From Lachnospiraceae bacterium (lineage in GTDB: Bacteria; Bacillota; Clostridia; Lachnospirales; Lachnospiraceae), in contig JAJQHZ010000111.1 in the NCBI GenBank assembly GCA_021199475.1, positions 1-43,613 of the forward strand: a stretch of DNA of 43,613 nt. The letters run 5' to 3'. The translations under genes and the position numbers were made by a program. Below, one piece after another: positions 42,162-43,613 of the stretch. The notes beneath the pieces were generated by a model, which was given only the letters and a program-made list of their open reading frames with translations, had not been told where the DNA came from and made no database searches. Numbering within the stretch: position 1 is the first letter of the stretch; every line of letters starts with the position of its first letter.

Positions 42162-43535
42162 GTGGGAAAGAGAAAACGAAGAACATGCAGTCAAAGTACG
42201 ATGGATCTGACTCAGGGGCCTCTGGCAGGGAAGCTCCTGATTTTTACACTTCCGGTGATGCTGGCCGGAATTTTGCAGCTGCTGTTTAATGCGGCGGACA
42301 TCATTGTGGTCGGCAGGCTGGCGGGCAGCAACTCCCTGGCTGCGGTCGGATCGAATGGTGCGCTGATTAATCTGATCGTGAATCTTCTGGTGGGGCTTTC
42401 GGTTGGCTCCGGTGTGGCGGCTGCTTATTTTTATGGGGCAGGGGAAAAGGAACAGGTGAAAGAGACGATACATACCTCTGTGGCCATCAGTCTGCTGGGA
42501 GGCGTGGTCACGGGAATCATTGGGGTGATCCTGAGTCCGATTCTGCTGCGGCTGATGGGAACGCCGGAGAGCATCCTTGGCCTTTCTCAGCTTTATCTGA
42601 GAATTTATTTTCTGGGTATGCCTGCCATGTCCGCATACAATTTTGGCAGTGCGATCCTGCGTTCTCTGGGAGATACGAAGCATCCGCTTTTATACCTGAT
42701 CATTGCCGGTATCGTAAATATCATACTGAATGTGATACTGGTTGCAGTATTTCATCTGGATGTTGCGGGTGTGGCGATTGCAACCGTGATTTCGCAGACA
42801 ATCTCGGCAGTGCTTTTGTTTCGCTGCCTGATGCGCCTGGAACCGGAGATGTGTCTTGAATGGAGAAAGGTGAGAATTTCAAAGCAGAAGCTGATCCGGA
42901 TTCTGCGGGTCGGCCTGCCGGCCGGCCTTCAGTCGACCGTTTTTTCTTTTTCTAATGTGCTGATCCAGTCTTCCATTAATGGGTTTGGCGAGCTGGCGGT
43001 GGCAGGAAATTCCGCTGCGGGGAACATTGAGGGATTTATTTACATCGCGATGAACTCGTTTTATCAGGCAGCACAGACATTCACAAGCCAGAATGTCGGG
43101 GCACGCAGATTTGAGCGGATCAACAAAGTTTTCCTGTATTGCTTTCTTATGGTGACAGCCACCGGGCTGGTGCTGGGGCAGGCCGCTTACCGAATGGGGA
43201 ATCAGCTTCTTGGTATCTATCTCCCGGGAAATATTGCTGCGATCGAGTATGGAATGATTCGATTATCAATTATCGCGTCGATGTATTGCCTGTGCGGAAT
43301 CATGGAAGTGATTTCCGGTGAAATTCGAGGAATGGGAGAGTCGGTGCTTCCGATGATTGTATCATTGGTTGGCTCCTGTGTGCTTCGCGTCATCTGGATT
43401 TGCACAGTGTTTGCGGCGCATCATACACTGACTGTGCTGTACCTTTCCTACCCGGTTTCCTGGATCGTCACAGAGTTTGCCCACCTGATGACCTATTTCT
43501 ATGTCAAACGGCGGCTGATTCGATCAGTGCTGTAG
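42162..43535 (+). CDS. MATE family efflux transporter
   Basis: The 457-residue membrane protein has about twelve hydrophobic helices in two six-helix halves, as in the MATE (NorM/DinF-like) family. The family exports drugs or metabolites in exchange for Na+ or H+. The N-terminus MDLTQGPLAGKLLIFTLPVML and FNAADIIVVGRLAG (near residue 50) are typical of the Clostridial group. QTFTSQNVGA in the second half is the matching repeat motif. The GTG at 42162 is preceded by GGAGAGGTGA. A basic cytoplasmic start (GKRKRRTCS) agrees with the inside-positive rule. Substrate unknown. The remaining 78 bases of the window contain no gene. Confidence 0.92.
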   Translation: MGKRKRRTCSQSTMDLTQGPLAGKLLIFTLPVMLAGILQLLFNAADIIVVGRLAGSNSLAAVGSNGALINLIVNLLVGLSVGSGVAAAYFYGAGEKEQVKETIHTSVAISLLGGVVTGIIGVILSPILLRLMGTPESILGLSQLYLRIYFLGMPAMSAYNFGSAILRSLGDTKHPLLYLIIAGIVNIILNVILVAVFHLDVAGVAIATVISQTISAVLLFRCLMRLEPEMCLEWRKVRISKQKLIRILRVGLPAGLQSTVFSFSNVLIQSSINGFGELAVAGNSAAGNIEGFIYIAMNSFYQAAQTFTSQNVGARRFERINKVFLYCFLMVTATGLVLGQAAYRMGNQLLGIYLPGNIAAIEYGMIRLSIIASMYCLCGIMEVISGEIRGMGESVLPMIVSLVGSCVLRVIWICTVFAAHHTLTVLYLSYPVSWIVTEFAHLMTYFYVKRRLIRSVL

Positions 43536-43613
43536 ACGATTTTCCTGGATGGTAAAGTGAATGAAAATACCCGATAAAAAGAAAGTCTGTACAGCAAAAA
43601 GAACAAAAAAATG

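Overview
The window looks like a chromosomal segment of a spore-forming Clostridia bacterium, most likely a member of the Lachnospiraceae. The evidence is the contiguous block asp23/gls24 - nusB - xseA - xseB - ispA - dxs - tlyA - nadK - argR - recN - spoIVB, AGGAGG-type ribosome binding sites, TTGACA/TATAAT-type promoters, and a sporulation amidase behind a sigma-K-like promoter. Base composition is close to half GC by eye, and two gene sets (about 31.8-34.9 kb and 38.9-40.1 kb) are visibly more AT-rich. No rRNA, tRNA, CRISPR array, transposase or integrase was seen.

Layout. 0.2-4.5 kb: fabH, a CwlC-like amidase with a SPOR domain, mutY and a family 2 glycosyltransferase, all plus strand. 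4.5-6.1 kb: pyrB-pyrI on the minus strand, with a promoter back to back with that of a plus-strand RelA/SpoT-domain protein carrying a large unrecognised C-terminal region. 8.5-10.2 kb: prfC, whose start region holds an in-frame insert encoding two DNA hairpins. 10.3-20.0 kb: the housekeeping operon from asp23 to recN, behind a good promoter and ending in a stem-loop. 20.0-23.0 kb: spoIVB, then a MutS-related ATPase where spo0A would be usual. 23.1-27.2 kb: iron alcohol dehydrogenase, aldehyde dehydrogenase and an AGE-family sugar epimerase. 27.2-28.5 kb: an EAL phosphodiesterase (minus).

28.8-31.8 kb: a minus-strand metal-efflux operon (HMA metallochaperone, P1B ATPase, ArsR/SmtB repressor). 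It has a near-consensus promoter overlapped by a nested palindrome with an SmtB-like core. Both of its intergenic gaps are filled with palindromic repeats. 31.8-35.0 kb: an AT-rich block with about 800 bases of repeat-rich non-coding DNA and a coupled two-gene cassette, an ABC/OLD-type ATPase and a TOPRIM-domain protein. A 13-base direct repeat brackets this block exactly. This is the best candidate for a poorly described, probably anti-phage, system.

35.2-43.5 kb: a beta-CASP RNase, pckA with a long leader and strong terminator, an AT-rich orphan sulfotransferase-like gene, an ABC-F ATPase (minus) and a MATE transporter.

The second theme is repeated DNA. There are hairpin inserts in or next to genes (prfC, spoIVB, both gaps of the metal operon), a dispersed GTAACAGTTCCGAACAG-type motif around the housekeeping operon, a 13-copy heptamer array after dxs, and a 14-base tandem repeat before mutY. 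All functional statements are read from motifs and gene order; no database search was run.
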